From Clonostachys chloroleuca (taxonomy: Eukaryota; Ascomycota; Sordariomycetes; Hypocreales; Bionectriaceae), in NCBI GenBank assembly GCA_037952775.1, contig JBANAY010000003.1:25978001-26042000 (forward strand): 64,000 nt of DNA, written 5' to 3'. Below, piece after piece: positions 1 through 13,615 of the stretch; positions within the stretch are counted from its first letter, which is position 1; each line of letters begins with the position of its first letter. The position numbers were made by a program, and so were the translations under genes. Below the pieces are notes generated by a model, which had not been told where the DNA came from, did not search any database, and saw only the letters and a list, made by a program, of their open reading frames with translations.

Positions 1-1230
1 AGCAGCGGGTGGGGTTGCAGGGTGCTACTGCACCGGCTTGGCCGCCCGCAACCCCAAACTCGTCGTCGTGCGGCAGCCGAGCATGGCTCGAGGAGGGACG
101 GCACACTGATTGGAGCGACATCGCAGGTTTTGCTTCCCTCGCCCCATCTCCGTCCTTCCCTCCCGCTGCACGATGCTGTAGAGGGCAATTCGGACGATAG
201 CCGGATGAGGGTAGCGGTTTGGCTGGTGGTGGGGGATTTGCAGATCAGAGCCTGGCAATCGCCCTCCTCCTTCGGTCTACCCATTACCTTTTTAGCCTCA
301 AGAGCCACTTTGGCCCAAGTCAAGGTAACCAACAACTAGCCCCCCCAACTGCGGCCGGCCTGTTGTCCCCCCTTCATTCGAGGACAGGTAGCATTGGTTC
401 AGGAACATGACAACGATGGTAAACAATGGAACCCTACTTCTCTCGCGCTCCGTCGCTGCTTACTGGTCATTTACATCATACACGTCCATCCAAATGTCAC
501 AGCAGCACCAGGATGCCAGATTGGCCCTCCATTCTTATTTTTTTTCTCTCAATTTTTCCCCGGTGAAACTCCAGCCGAGATATGATGCCAGCAATCTATC
601 AATCAATATTGCCCGAGGCGGTAGGTGGCACTAGTCAATCGACCGCAATGCCCGTCATCCAGCCGAGACCAACAAGTTTATGCGCTCGACAAGATCGAAT
701 GACCTACATGCACGATTCTACCTTTATGGAGATGGCCTGTGCCTGCGGTGCCACTTTGGCCCGGTCTGAATAATAGCGCCTTCCTGCCTCTCCACATCAT
801 TGTCGTCCAATGGGTGGGAAACATGGAGAGAGCCAGAGCAGAGGAGGGCCTCATGCCCACTTCAATCCGACAACGCGAACCTCGCGAACCAATTGTGTCG
901 CCATGAGTTGACCACTTTCTCACAATCCACCAAGACCTGACTGGCTCCCTTAGCCTCTCTCCTCCAGTCTCCTCTCCCACCCGATCAAACCCCATCCGAG
1001 TGACCGTAGGGTGTGGAGCCAAAAGCTCAAAGGGCCTGATCCTAGCCCATTCCCCATTCTGCCCTGCCCATCCTCCTGATATTCCCATCGTGTTCCCACT
1101 CTAAACTCGGGCATTTTCCCCCTTCGCTCCTCTTGCACAACTCCATACCAGGCCAGGGATGTGGGTATTAGCTTGCACATCATGTCGCACAAGGGCCGCC
1201 TCAGCCTCATCGAGCTATGGGTTTGCGCGC

Positions 1231-1248
1231 GGGGGGGGGGGGGGGGGG
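1231..1248. repeat. poly(G) run, 18 bp
   Basis: An uninterrupted run of 18 G follows a short GC alternation. Runs this long are rare and are prone to length error in sequencing, so the true length is uncertain. Confidence 0.9.
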
Positions 1249-2310
1249 TTTCAGCGATTGGGAGGGGATCGTGACCTCCTGCTCCTTGTGGCGCACGTGT
1301 GTGCTTGCCCTCTGGAGGAGAATAAGCTCGTAGCCAGCCTCAAGTCCCGATCGCGACTGGGCGGGCTTACACCATAGGAAACTAAGTCAAGTGACGAGAG
1401 CCCTATGTGACTACCCGCCGCCGCTCGAGCTGTGCCGTGGGGCTCTTTTCCCAGCGCAGGCTCTGTCAGCTCAGCCCCCTCCTCTCAGCTGGTCTTGGAA
1501 GATGTCATAGGTAATCACCTTACACGCGTACTGGGCGTGGTGTTGGTCGTTTGACCATGAAGGAGGTGAGGCGAGGATGCGTCTTCTGGGGACCGAGAAG
1601 CGCAGGGGAAGCGAGAGCCCTCACTCCCCCTCTGTACTCCAGTTGACCAACATGCTGATTCCCTGACGAGTTATGCAATTGTGGAAAAAAAAATTAAAAA
1701 AATTATGTCGCTTGAAGTTGAAGAGGGGAGAGAGACAAGTATGATCCTCGCTCCGCTCGACTACGGGTGGTAACATAGTCCAAGTGGTGAATGTAAGAAT
1801 AAGAGGTGTTTGCGACCAAGCCGAAATCGACTACCAGTTCACCAGGCGAGTACTGGCCTTGTACACATACAATCAATTGCTATGCCCACGCCTTCCTAGG
1901 AAAACGGGCCATGTAGGAAGCGGTTAGCCCCAGAGGACCTGCGTCGCTGTATGCATGTCTAAGAGGAAACGGTTAGATCACGCACCCGCTACGACGGGCC
2001 ACAAAAAATCTACATCGCTAACCCCCTCAGAGAAGGGCTTGCCTTGGTCAATGTCGATTTTCTAGCGGGCCAGCCAGGCAAGAGAGGAAAAGCGACTGAC
2101 GTACGTACGCACACGCATTTAGCAGATAACCGGGCAGGTTTGGTTGGATGGAACGGCTAGATGGATGGGTGTGATGATGGCCGAGCCGGGTATCTCCATC
2201 GTCTATTTTCTGACTTGCCCGTTCGTTCGTCAAGTTGAGAGCAACCCAAAAATGCCATTACGCGCCCAACGAGCTTGGTTGGTTCGCCTCCTGCCAATTG
2301 TCATGCCATG

Positions 2311-2324
2311 GGCGCGCGCGCGCC
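2311..2324. repeat. alternating GC palindrome
   Basis: A self-complementary GC alternation of 14 bp in gene-free DNA. Sequences of this kind can adopt the Z form; no function is evident. Confidence 0.8.
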
Positions 2325-3471
2325 TCCATAATTCTATCTCAACATGGCTACACACATACATAACGCTTCTTGCTGCCTGCAATAGGCCAGTTGCGTCTTT
2401 CTCCTCTTCACATGTGGGGACGCTTTCTCCCAATAATACTCTTCCGAACATACTTCCTGCTTGCTTGCGAAGCGGATCCCTCTCTATCATCATCGCGTCG
2501 CATCGTATCATGGAGCATTGAACACGCCCAACCGCCAACGGGCAAATTATTGACTGACCTACCTTGCGTAGCGGGCATTCATACATACACACATGCCTTA
2601 CATACCTAGGTTAGGTAGGTGCGTGTCAATTTTCCTCGCTAGGCAAATGTAGAGATAATGCATGTGGTTTTCCTTGTGGCGTGACACCGGCCGCTCCATT
2701 GATTCCCTGCCGTCTAGAATGGAGCTTTCCACATCGCCCCTCCCTCCCCCATCTCTCCCGTCCAAACAAACCGATCGAATTGATGTTCCATCGAACAATA
2801 AGCTGCCTGTTTCTACCTCATCGAGGTTTCAATCACTCACGAGGTGTGGCCTATTTTTCCCTTTCTTTGCTTTTTATTAAGGGCGCATCGAGAACAAGGA
2901 GGAGTGGAGGAGGTGGCCAGCAAACACACAGCCTTCATGCATTGGGACTGTGCAGTGCAGTCCCGAAGCCTGTTCGTTTACCAGTATGTAGTTTTGCCTC
3001 TTTTCTTTCTTTGCTGTCAACTCCTCTCAACCCAACAACACCCTTCGCCAACCAGGGTCCTCCACGGTTACCACCCTAGGGCGATAGCATCATCCCGATT
3101 GCCAATTTCCCCAACCAACGAACGCCTTTCCCTTTCCTACGTTGGCCCCTTCTTTCTCCCCCATACATCCCATGCATTTCAATGGCACCACCGACAGCCA
3201 ACCGCCCAAAACTATTACCCACCTACGATGTACGTGGTTTCATCCTGTGGGAAAATGCAGCATGCCAACGGCCAGAACAACAGCTCCTTGAACATATGCG
3301 GGGTTCGCTTGATGCCATCCATCGGGGTGGAGTCCTCCTCTCAAAGGCCCCCTCCCTCCTCCTCAACTTACCACTCAAGAAACATACAAGCATCCCATCC
3401 AACCAGAAGCCTCCGAGACCCAGAAATCGGCTCCCCACTATCTTCACACTTACATAGCACTAGCAGGTCGT

Positions 3472-3566
3472 CCTGGAGCCACTGCTAACTCGTTCGAGCC
3501 GCATACTAAGCCCGTCCCCCAGGTCGAACTAGGCCCCTTACCTTGGGGTTCCACCTGGAGCCACTG
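3472..3566. repeat. 13-bp direct repeat pair
   Basis: The 13-mer CCTGGAGCCACTG occurs at 3472-3484 and again at 3554-3566, 82 bp apart, in DNA without a gene. It may be the remnant of a short duplication. Confidence 0.6.
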
Positions 3567-4554
3567 TCGAGGGGGTCCCTGGCCGGGACTGCTGCAGTCA
3601 ACCTGAACCCTTAAGCCATCAAGAGATAGTCGCCGGAGAACAGAAGCAAGTGACGTAGGAGGACCGGAATGTCGAGAGCCGGTGCTACGAAGCAACCCGG
3701 AGTTTCATCGCCCTCAGCATGCCACCAATGCAAGACAATGGCCCCATTGGTCTGGAATGCATGTGGCCATATGCCTGTGCGAAGTTTAAGAGTGGTTTCG
3801 AAACGGCCACAGAGGTCGTTGCCCTCAATGACAACGCATCGAGTAATGGGGTTTCTTCAGGATAACCGATTAGGAAATACACATCCCAGCAAGGTGGATC
3901 TGATGTCTGCCGGATGCTCGTGTGACAAGTACTCGCAGCATCGAGATCCCAACGTTACCCAAAGCCACCCAACAACTGCCTGCTTAATGTCACGGTAGAT
4001 TTCGAACCCTGGTTATCTGACGTCGTCGGGCACAGGTGGCTCATGTAGTGATCGGCAGCCCTGCCTATTTTCATTATCGTAGACCCTAACGCCTATCCTT
4101 GTTCCGTACCGTTGTTTCCTTCATTCCGTCCATCCATCCATGAAATCATTAACTTTTTGAACCTCCAGTCCGTTCTCGGATGACCTCTCAAAAGGTTCTC
4201 CCAAGAGCTCGTTGTAGACTCTAATTTCCCCCCAACCGGAATATCTTCCCTAAACTGTGCCTGTAACCCTCCAAAGGCTCATGTGACACAGGCAGTTTCT
4301 CCTAATGAAACACCACCATCTTTGCATCAATTTTTCATTAATTGGCCAGATGGTGAAAAAAAAAGTGTCCCGTTCCAATGGGACGAACTTTGAAAATCCT
4401 TTGGTCATATCGTCGTCAGGTAAAGGAAAAAAAAAACAAAGGAAAAAAGAAAAACAAGATTAGAGGAGAGCGAATTTGAAGTTCTGTTTAACCTCTAGCG
4501 TCCCCTTCCTATCGTGGAAATTTGCCTAAGATAGACAAGTCACGCGGGACAAAT

Positions 4555-6231
4555 TCATGGCTTCTCCAGAATTCTGTGGGGGATGTAAGATGTCCCCGAG
4601 TCGTAAGCAGCATAATGCTTCTCCTTCTCCTGTTCGCCACCCTTCACTTCGCGCAATGTCTGCCGTCCCTTCTGGCGAATGTTGTAGCGCACAAGCGAGG
4701 TTGTTCCAGGAGGGGTCTTCAATACAATGGATTGCTGTGGCGGGGGTGCCATACGCTTGTCGTCGTTGGTGTCACCATCCTCACGGCTGCCCCAGGATGT
4801 CTGTGCGCCTTCGTTAGAAAACGTGTCGAGCATGTGCGGGGAAAGAGAAGGGAGCTTACCATGTTAAGAGTGACTAGAGCATAGAGCTTGATGAGGCCAT
4901 GTAAATAGCCGAAGACAACCGACACGGGCCAGAAGATGATGTCGCTCCGGGTTTCTGATGAACAGCCCCATCAGCTTCACCACCTTGGTGAAAGCAAACA
5001 TGAAGACGAATTGGGCCCAGAATGCATATTGGCGGTTCTGCAGGTCCCAATTGGCTGTGGCATACCAACAAGACACAAGCAGCAGGGGATCGGAGATGAA
5101 GGCTAGCGAAGTAAAGGTTGCAATGTGGAGAGCGTAGGTGCACCATGGCTGCTGTCTATTTGCTGGGTTAGTTATGATGGCTTCGTGTGGGCTGCTGCAC
5201 CCCAATATAAGTGGGTCCAACTTACTTCCAGATGTATCTCTCGCGGACCATGCTCGTCCAGTTGCTACGCCAGTTGCTCCGGGCCCATCTGGAGCATTGG
5301 TACAGAAACTTGACCCCGTTCTCAAGGGTGGTTTCAATCTCGCACTCCCGGTTGTACTGGATCCAGGTCTTCCACTGGTGACTCACCAGCCACCGGGTGA
5401 CGAAGTTGTCATCGTCGGCATTCAGAATCCAGGTTCTCCATTTCTCATTCCTAAAACCATGGAGGAACTCGTGGCTTCGAAGAATCTCAGACCGGTAGGC
5501 TCCAGTGCGTCCAGACATGCAAGAAGTGCCGCCGTCGATGTTGTGAGTTGCCGAGATTTCAAAGTTACGTCGCTCAATGTAAGCTGCACCAAGCCAGTTC
5601 CAGATCTGGGTCGACCATGGAGCATCCCACTCACGGCGTACTCGTTGGCAGGTTCCGACGCCGCCAATCTTGGGGTCTTCGAAGGGGGCCAGGATCCAAG
5701 GCATCAGGGTAGAAGGCCAAGTGACATCGTCGTCTGCCATGATGGTGAGGGGAGTGTTGACCTTGGGAAGAGCCTCGCAGACCTGGAGTCGCTTGTTGGC
5801 AATAGGTGTGGAGAGGACTCGGATGTTGGATCTAGCCATGGAGTTAACCAGGATTTCAAGGTCCTGCCGCTTCTCATCTGTGGTTACAAGGATCATCTCA
5901 AAAGGGTCGCAGGCAAGAATGCTCTCCAGTGAGGGCCGGAGCTCCTCAAACACACATTATGGATGGTAGGAATCACCACTGTGACATCCTTGCTGGTGAA
6001 GGTGGGTTTAGCCGGGATCGGCTTTGACTTGTAGGTCCAATGGCTGATGCAATGGACGATGAGACGAAAGTAGCGATGGACCCTAGTATGGTATTAGAAG
6101 GTGTGACATTGAAAGACGTGGGACGTTGTAAATGAGGATGAAACTTGCCAGACGCCCCAGAAGAGGTAGATCCAGAAGGTGGTTGAGTGCCAGAAGTCGC
6201 TAGAAGGCAGGATCCATTGTAGCGAGTCCAT
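4555..6231 (-). CDS. Cps1-like family 2 glycosyltransferase (frameshifted)
   Basis: Exons 6231-6149, 6082-5226, 5155-4860 and 4800-4555; the start is the ATG before DSLQWILPSS. The product, about 492 aa, resembles the fungal polysaccharide (hyaluronan-synthase-like) GT2 family called Cps1. In Zymoseptoria and Fusarium, family members are needed for hyphal growth on solid surfaces. Visible features: an N-terminal membrane segment (about 12-28), MADDD near residue 143, NADDDNFVTRW near 250, the QCSRW form of the Q/RxxRW motif near 290, and three C-terminal membrane segments. Intron 1 (6083-6148) uses a GC donor (GCAAGT); introns 2 and 3 are GT-AG. Two lesions break the frame: a 2-bp excess in the CA repeat at 5951-5956 and a 1-bp excess in the run at 4947-4951 (NPSD expected). 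Without them the coding length is 493 codons. Either a sequencing problem or a recent pseudogene; the family call is firm. Confidence 0.85.
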
Positions 6232-9200
6232 TATAGATAAGTTGGAGGAATGGTGCTGATTTTGCTCTGCAGGTTCAGGGATTTCTTGGGTAGATAGATG
6301 GTGATGCTGTTTCAAACAAAACTCATTGATGACAATGGGTCATCTATCGAGACGTAGAGAAGGGTATTCTTCTCCGATTGCTTTCTTGAAGCAATGAATC
6401 TCTTGCCGTGGAGGTGGATTTCACAAGTGAGTTTTTCAGCACTTGTGAAGGTGAAGGAGAAGGAATTTCGTTACGTCGTGAACCGGTGCGAGTTCATTAA
6501 ATATGAGAAGAGGTAGGTGGGTCGGTTCAAGTGAGAAAAAGGTGAGCAGCAGGTGAGATGAGAGCTCAGGATCTCCCGGCACTTGGATCTGAAATACGAG
6601 TGTAAAGGACGCTAGAGGGCCCTGTGACGAGGCCAGAACAGACAACCGAGAGCAGGATTGGGGGAAAAGAGAAAAGGACAGGAAACGAACGGCCCAGGTA
6701 ATAGTACAGGATGAGGAGAGTTGGTTATCACTTCACCCAGATGCGCCCATTGCAATGAAGAAACAAGCACACAGGGAAGACGGAGGCATGAGAAGATATA
6801 AAAATCAAGAAGCAGGCCGGAGAGGGGAGTGGTTAAGTTTTAAGTAACGCGGAACATGTTGCGGGTGAGTATGTGGGCTAGGGTGGTGGACTGCCTAGGC
6901 CAGATCGGAGTCTTTTCCTGCGGACTTGAGATGGTCCATGTCAAATGTCATGCATGGGCGGGGAGCCGAGATGGAGCCTCCAACGCTGTAGTAGAGACAA
7001 GAGCGTGTACTCGGAGGGAGTCTCAGTATCAGAGATTTTGTCGAGGCAGTCTGTAGTGCCGTGTAGGTAATGCACGCAGCATGTCGAGATTGATCTTGTC
7101 CGAGGTGGGACCGTGCCAGGGTCGATCAGGGTACAGGGAACATCTGCGCAAATACTGGCTGCTCCCTAGACGCCCACCAAAGGGCTGCAACTCTGCCTAC
7201 ACTTACCCAGTCCGTATTAAAGCACATAGTGTGTGATTGTGGATTGTGGATGCGGTGCGATGAAGTGGAGAGAAACGACCGCATACATACACACTTGCCC
7301 AGGAGCTAGCACGTCTGTATGCATGTCTGGTGGGAGGGGATATGTAGCTAGGTAGGCCTGAAGGCATGTAGGTAGCGAGACCATCGTACGTGCTTGCAAT
7401 CATGGGTTCGAGGTATTCACAAGTAGCTCCTGGGGGGAGGGGCGTGTGGGTGGCGGGATGTGCCTACTCCTCCCATCCCCCCTCATCGCCCCCCCAGTCG
7501 ATGGTGTACACTCGAGAGACATCGCTAGGTGTGCCTAACGCCGAGTCTAGTGTGGGCGCCTGCAGTCGAGTATTGCCGTGTGCTTGTCGACGTCCGGGTT
7601 GGGCCGTCAGGAACTGCTGGTCGTGGCCGGCGCGTACAGGCCGACGATCCAGGCCGGAGCAGCAGCAACGGCCGCGCTGGTTGGTCTCGCAACTGCTAGC
7701 GAATCTGGCGAGGGCATGTGAGGCAAAACATAGGCGCCTTGTGGGCCAGCCAGTGGTAGCTCAAACCTCCAGTAAGCTGCTAGCATCACTCCCTCTATAC
7801 ATAGCACAGACATTGTCGTCCCTAGGATCAGTAGCAGTAAGTAGCAGCTAATATGGAGCTGCCTCGCCTGGTCAAGAGGGTCAAGACTCAACAGCAGGGC
7901 CGGTTAGCGCCATTCGTGACCGAGGGCTCCACAGATGCGATGCCCTACTATTAGCCCGTGCCGAGAAATGGAACCGCCCAGTGCTGATTGTCCAAGGATT
8001 TCTGCCACCAATTGCTTCAACTGGCTTGCCTGGTTGGCGTGATATCCAAGCCACTCGTCTGCTGCGGTGCAGCATGCATGCATATCGGGCCTAGTGATGT
8101 GCCCGGAGCGCTTGCTCGAATGCCAATGAGGTTCGGGGCATTCGCTGTGCACGGCGGATTGCCCCAGGCAACATCATTTCTACCACCTCCACTTTGCTGC
8201 ATTGCGGAGGGTCTCGGTAAGCCAGGTTTGAGGAGTTTGCTCGGTCGACAGATTGCCAGACGAGAGAAGAGATGACATGGGTCCAATTGTCCAACCAAAC
8301 GCTGATCACGGAGGGCAGTCAGTCAGCCTAGGTATCGCATGCAGGAACTCAAGACTAGGAGGCCGCACCTCGCAGATGTTGCCTTCACGTTCGTCAAGGC
8401 CTATCTGCCATGATTGGTCTGGGCCCGAATGTGATGGTCCCTCCACCAGATCTAGGGAGGCCGATCACTCTGGCCCAAACGAGCAGAGGTGAGGGCGATT
8501 GTTGTGGGAGCAGGAGTTGACATCCGACTCCCTTGTCCACGCCGACTAAGAGATCACACGAGGCCTTCCCAGATGGATGTGCCAGCCGGGACATGCAAGT
8601 CAAAAAATGGGGTGGCAGATATCCTGGGGCACCACCCGGAAGAGTAAGGTGGAATATGGTTGGCGGAGGAAAATTGGCAAAAAAAAGAAAGGAAAGGAAA
8701 CACTAGAACTAAACATGTCGAGCCCGCTGGCAATGTCGCGGATCCCTCATCGTGTGTGTAGTGTATACATGCGGCTGGTTTGTGTTGGTTGTCGTCTCTC
8801 CTCTTCGTGTGGGGGCAAGTTGCAGCGTAGATACCAATACCACCTCCTACCTGCTCTGCTGCATGCAGAACTGCGAGTCTGCTACTAGTGCAGGCGCAAG
8901 CTTGTGCGGTGCGTAGCGGAAACCAGGATCGAAGTCCCTACTCCCTCCAAAATGTAACCGGGTGCGCAATCGACGGGCATCTTGCCGACCCGGCTCCTGC
9001 CAGCTTGCCTTGTCTCTTACCTGCGTGCGGAGGCAGGCAGGCATGTTTCAGTTGAAAAATATCCAAGTCTTCACTCACTCGCTCGCTTGTGGCTACGGGC
9101 TGACCGAGCGGGAGTGATACCTTCCCCATCCCCATGCTTCGTCGTCAAGTCTACACCTCTGGGGTTGACCCAAAGGTTCTCCCCAAGGGTTTCCCTCCTT

Positions 9201-12200
9201 ACCTGGGATCATCTCCTGAGAAAGGCAGGCACGGAGTAGCAGAGAAAAACCCGGAATGTAGCAACAGTTCGTTATCTGGCGCCAGGTGGCATACAACTTG
9301 CCTCATTGCTGCATTTTCTGAGCATAATTCAAGCATACAAGTCTGCTATGTCACCCTCCAATGTGAGGTTGTGTCGTCCGGACCAAAGGTAAGTAGCCAG
9401 GACTCATGCATTGGCATCCAATGGCTTCGCGAGAATGTGGAATGCATGTGCAAGCGAACATATAGTTACCCAATGGTGGCAGGGCAGCACCCGTGCTCTA
9501 TCGTCAATTTCGAGATGGCAGCAAATACACGTATGCCCCGTGTGCAGATGTAGAGCGACAAGCCCGTGAGCAGCCGAAGCCCATGCCCCAGGAGGTACCG
9601 GGCTACATTTCCTTGGCCGTGTGGGGTAGGCCAACTCAATTCGAGATCTGCCTTGATTCACTGATTGAATGAGTATCGCCTACTTCTAATATCATCTCGG
9701 CCTATGGCTGGTGCCCTCACGCGGGCCGCCACTAGCCCCCCACCGGGCCAACGTCACCTTTCTCCTCCATGGCTCCCGCGCCGCGAGTTACATGGCTGGC
9801 CCTTGTTGAAATCTCGTTTGACAGGACAAACATCATTCTGATGGCAAATGAGTGGCTCCGGCGGCTCTAGCAAATGTCCATCAATGGGGGGCTTGGGTCA
9901 CCCTAACCCCACTTCACCTCGCAGGCAATGATCACATCTAACCGCCCAGCTGAGTATCATGCAGCAAAAAGTTTTTGCCTTCAATGCCCCCCCATGCGGG
10001 CAGGCAGGCAAGGCCACTTTTCAGCTGGGGAATAGTTCGGCATTGAGCCTCTCATCTCTCCCTTGCTATTGACGGAAGTACCCTGGAAGGCCCCTCTTAC
10101 CGGTATCCGACTCGGATGCAGACGTGTTGTTGCTTAATGCCCGCGATCCTCCACAACCAACCAGAGCCGGCACGCCAGCGGATTTGCTCGACATTCTGGG
10201 TCGCCATGACGCAGCTGGACTCTTTGGGAAAGATAGCGGCATATGGGGATTGATGACCACAGTAGTGTTCTCTCCTGCTTGGGCTGAGAGCAGGGTGGCC
10301 ACAAGTTGGGTCCAGACTGGTCAATACCATCATCGTCACATTGCCAGAGCCTCGTGCATGTACCAACTTTCAAATGCACACAACCTTTGCCAAGAAGCGT
10401 GTTGGCAAGACATCCTCTGTACTGATAAGCTACTTTTCAGCCAGAGCGTGTGTTGGGAGTCGACGATCGTGCCAATGCATCACGAAATTGTCTGTTTCAT
10501 GTGAGGCCATGGCCTCCATCTGCCCTCCCTGACGTGGTGAGGTGGACCGTCGGCCATCCTTTCCTAACCTCTCCGGGCCTGTCTCCAAGCGAAGTCTACT
10601 CGGAACCTGTAGTTCCTATGTACAGGAGACAACAAGAGCAGGCATCTTGCTCTAGCCTCGCACGAACCGATCCGTTCGACCAACCATCCACCCTTGCAAG
10701 CCAGCTCATCTCGCTCACCGAGGTAGTAGTCAACTCTTGCCTATGCTACTCAATTCTAATTGAAGATGTTGATAGTAACAGCATAATCAAACCTCGCCGT
10801 GGGTGGATGGATGGCTTTTAGAGACACTTCAGGAATGCAGGTCTCGGTCGAATTTTCGGATAGCTTTCGCGAGCAGAGTGGTATCCGAGGGGTTGGGCAG
10901 CATTCAACTGTATAATAAGCCAATAAGTTTTGCAACAGCCACTCCAAGAGGGGTCGGCACTATCTATCAAGCGACTCCCTCGAATTCCCCCACACCCACC
11001 TCCACGAGAGAACAAGTCTAGGAAATTTAGGATGGTGACGCCTAATACCAAAGCATAACTATTACCTTCTTCAGTAATTTATCCTTCCACAAATTGAAGA
11101 TTTAGCCACTAGTCTAGAAGAGCCTGATTAGGGAAATAGCCTGGCGGGTTAACTTGTGGCCACATTTGAGACGAGTCCTTTCAGCTAGCCCTCCATGCTC
11201 ATCAAGGCCTCGCCCAACCATGCACCAGATGTTAAGAGAGAAAAAAATAACCTATATGTCGTACATTTTATTAGCTTGAGAATTTTTTACGTTTTCTGGT
11301 GGGCTCATCCTGGTCATTACAGCAGCGGCGGCCAAACAAAGGCGGGCATTGAGGCACCACTAATCATCATGAACTGACATATCATTTTGGAAATTGAACA
11401 AAATAAAATAGGCTGAGTACTCAGGGCTGCCAGAAAATAGAGTTTGGGTCTTCTCACCTTCAACCTGTCGCTAAAAACGGTTCACCAGTAAATATATCGT
11501 GACAACTCGGTGATAGGCCTGCACTACGCCGATGAGGTTGGTTTGGATGGTACAATTCGTCAGTCTCTCTCCACATGTTGATACTCTGAGTGAATGCCTG
11601 GAACTTATGTCTCCTTGCTCGTGGAAACGAGGAATCTCTCCAGTGAACTGTACCAAAGAGAGAAGAATGGCTTTGAAAAAGCTACATCCCGAACAACCCA
11701 CTTGCTACACTTGAGCTCCTCAGATTATCCTGGATTGGCAGGCATGATTCCTATCTATTTTGTATTCAATGTCCTATGAAGAAGCACTATAGCTTTCTAT
11801 AGGCATTCAGTAAAAAGCGCGTGAAGAAACCCTTAGCAGGGACGCGAGTTAATTACACTAGCCCCCAACTGGCTATTGACACCGCCATACGGGATACTGC
11901 CAGTTTTTCTGTCGCCACATTACATGTAGATAGCCATCAGGATGCGCTTATTGCCACTTGCTAAGACGCTGGTTAATGCCATCAATATGTACTACTTGAA
12001 CATCCAAGAGCCAGGCATGCCTGGATTTCTTCAAGGAAAGCCCAGAGAAATCTGTTCGTGTAGCGTTTGACGTAGAAAAACTTGGTAGAATATAAAGAAA
12101 AGTCATTCCTTGGACGTGACCTTAACTGGTCCCTGCTTTTTTGACAGAGATTTATATTTGCTGCTTCAGGTATATACTTGCCACAGTCTGCGCTAGGTAG

Positions 12201-13615
12201 AAGAGGCAGCTTCAACTCTTTCAGCAAGACCAGCATTATTTTACATGTTGGTCTCAGGCAAGGATTAATGTTGGTCTCGATCTAGGCCATGTTGTGAGAT
12301 CTGGGACCCTTGGGCAGTAAATAACTTGACACAAAACCCTTCCAGATCGAAGTCAATTTCCCCTTGAGCCATTCAAAAATCATGGCACATGCTGTTATTT
12401 ATTCAACTTTTTTAGGGGGGCTTACCTGTCTTTTTTCTTGTGCGTTTAATTTGTATCAAAATTAGTAATGTCTTCATGGCCGACAGAGACTCCATGATTG
12501 GACTCTGGCCCTCCTACTCTCCAACTTACGGGCTGGTTAGTTCTCATTTGAATGAGAACCCTATGTCTAGCATTTAACTCCCGGATCCTTCACATGCAGG
12601 TTTCACGACATGTGCTACCTTTGGAGCGTTTTGCCATGGCCACAGTCGAAGCGCCGCGCGCTGGGGGAGCGAGGATGCTCCGGGAGGCATTGGGAGATCA
12701 CGTTCAGCCTCGTCCCCCTCTGGCTCAGATGGCATCCAGACAAGACAAGCCTACCAGGATGCCTTACAGGCATTGCCGTCATCTTCAGTTCGCAAATGGA
12801 TGGATGACTGCTGACGGTCGTATTGCCTCCTATGATCCCCAACTCCCCCTTCAATTGGGCGCTTCCACAGCCTTGTTGACGCGATCCTGGGGCGGGATGA
12901 AGGACCAACATCAATGGATCGATCCGTCGCTTCGTCAGTAAGGCTGCAGCGACAAACCAGTGTTATTTTATAATACCGCATTGAATCTTAGGAGGCATAA
13001 AGGGCGAAAACCAAAAGAAAAACGAAGAAGAAAATCCGGGCAGACATATCGTCTAAGTTCTTTCTCGTCCTGGAGGTCTATTTTCGGCGCTGAAAATCCA
13101 ACTCCGATTTCAACGTTCCTGCCGTCAGCAACCCGTTCAACAGCCAATGTAATCATGCAATTGCAGCCTTTCAGCCGCTTCCAGGGGCGCTTATTTTCAG
13201 GCCCATAAGCTCCTTCCAAAAATGAAAAAAGTCCCCGTCGATTTTGCTCGCAGCGACAGTTTTCCTACTCCTTTCCAGACAATTGCACCCATCCACATCG
13301 CAGCAACATCCACTCTCGCCCGCACCAAGAGGCAAATTGGATCCCTGATGGTGACCTAATGCATCCAAAAATAAGATTGAAGTACTTCGCTGTTCCTTTT
13401 CCAGATCTTCCTCCGACTGAATTCTTGTCAGACGAATCCAACATGTCCATCCCAGTTCTTAAACGCGACCTGATCTTCTCTGAGCCCAACTGGAAAAGGC
13501 TCTTCGCAACCTTGGAGAAGATAAAAGCACGTCCTTCCCCAGAAAGATAGAAAATTTTCAGCCAGTAACTGTTTCTTGGGCACGGTCTCGCCTGAGAACG
13601 AAATCTCGCTCGAAA
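6232..13615. other. gene-free stretch, 7.4 kb
   Basis: This lies between the glycosyltransferase start and the membrane glycoprotein gene. No frame looks like a recognisable protein on either strand. The first few hundred bases should hold the glycosyltransferase promoter, with an AT-rich TATA-like patch near 6796. ATGCATG occurs at 6950, 7319, 8074 and 9442. From about 10.7 kb onwards the DNA becomes visibly more AT-rich and stays so to about 16.9 kb. I found no terminal repeats, transposase or reverse-transcriptase remnant. Confidence 0.6.

Larger units (their letters stand above)
1..4554. other. gene-free stretch, left end of window
   Basis: No open frame here has the look of a fungal protein; the longest ones are proline/serine-rich read-throughs of CT-rich DNA. 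Things that can be seen: an 18-base G run at 1231-1248; an alternating GC tract at 2311-2324; pyrimidine-rich leader-like tracts around 2990-3060 and 3120-3180; a 13-bp direct repeat at 3472-3484 and 3554-3566; and ATGCATG at 1951, 2658 and 3757. The right end holds the 3' flank of the minus-strand glycosyltransferase gene. The CT-rich tracts resemble fungal transcription start regions on the plus strand, but no coding frame follows them. Confidence 0.6.

Noticed and set aside
2844..3488. 214-codon frame on the plus strand
   Set aside because: Composition follows the CT-rich DNA, with Ser/Pro/His-rich low-complexity content and no conserved segment; judged non-coding.
3980..4030. tRNA-like T-arm (TTCGAA context) on the minus strand
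   Set aside because: The flanking bases do not pair into a T stem and no D or anticodon arm could be drawn.
5138..5932. 264-codon open frame on the plus strand across the glycosyltransferase gene
   Set aside because: It lies antisense to exons 2 and 3, whose minus-strand reading has clear GT2 motifs; the plus-strand product resembles no family.
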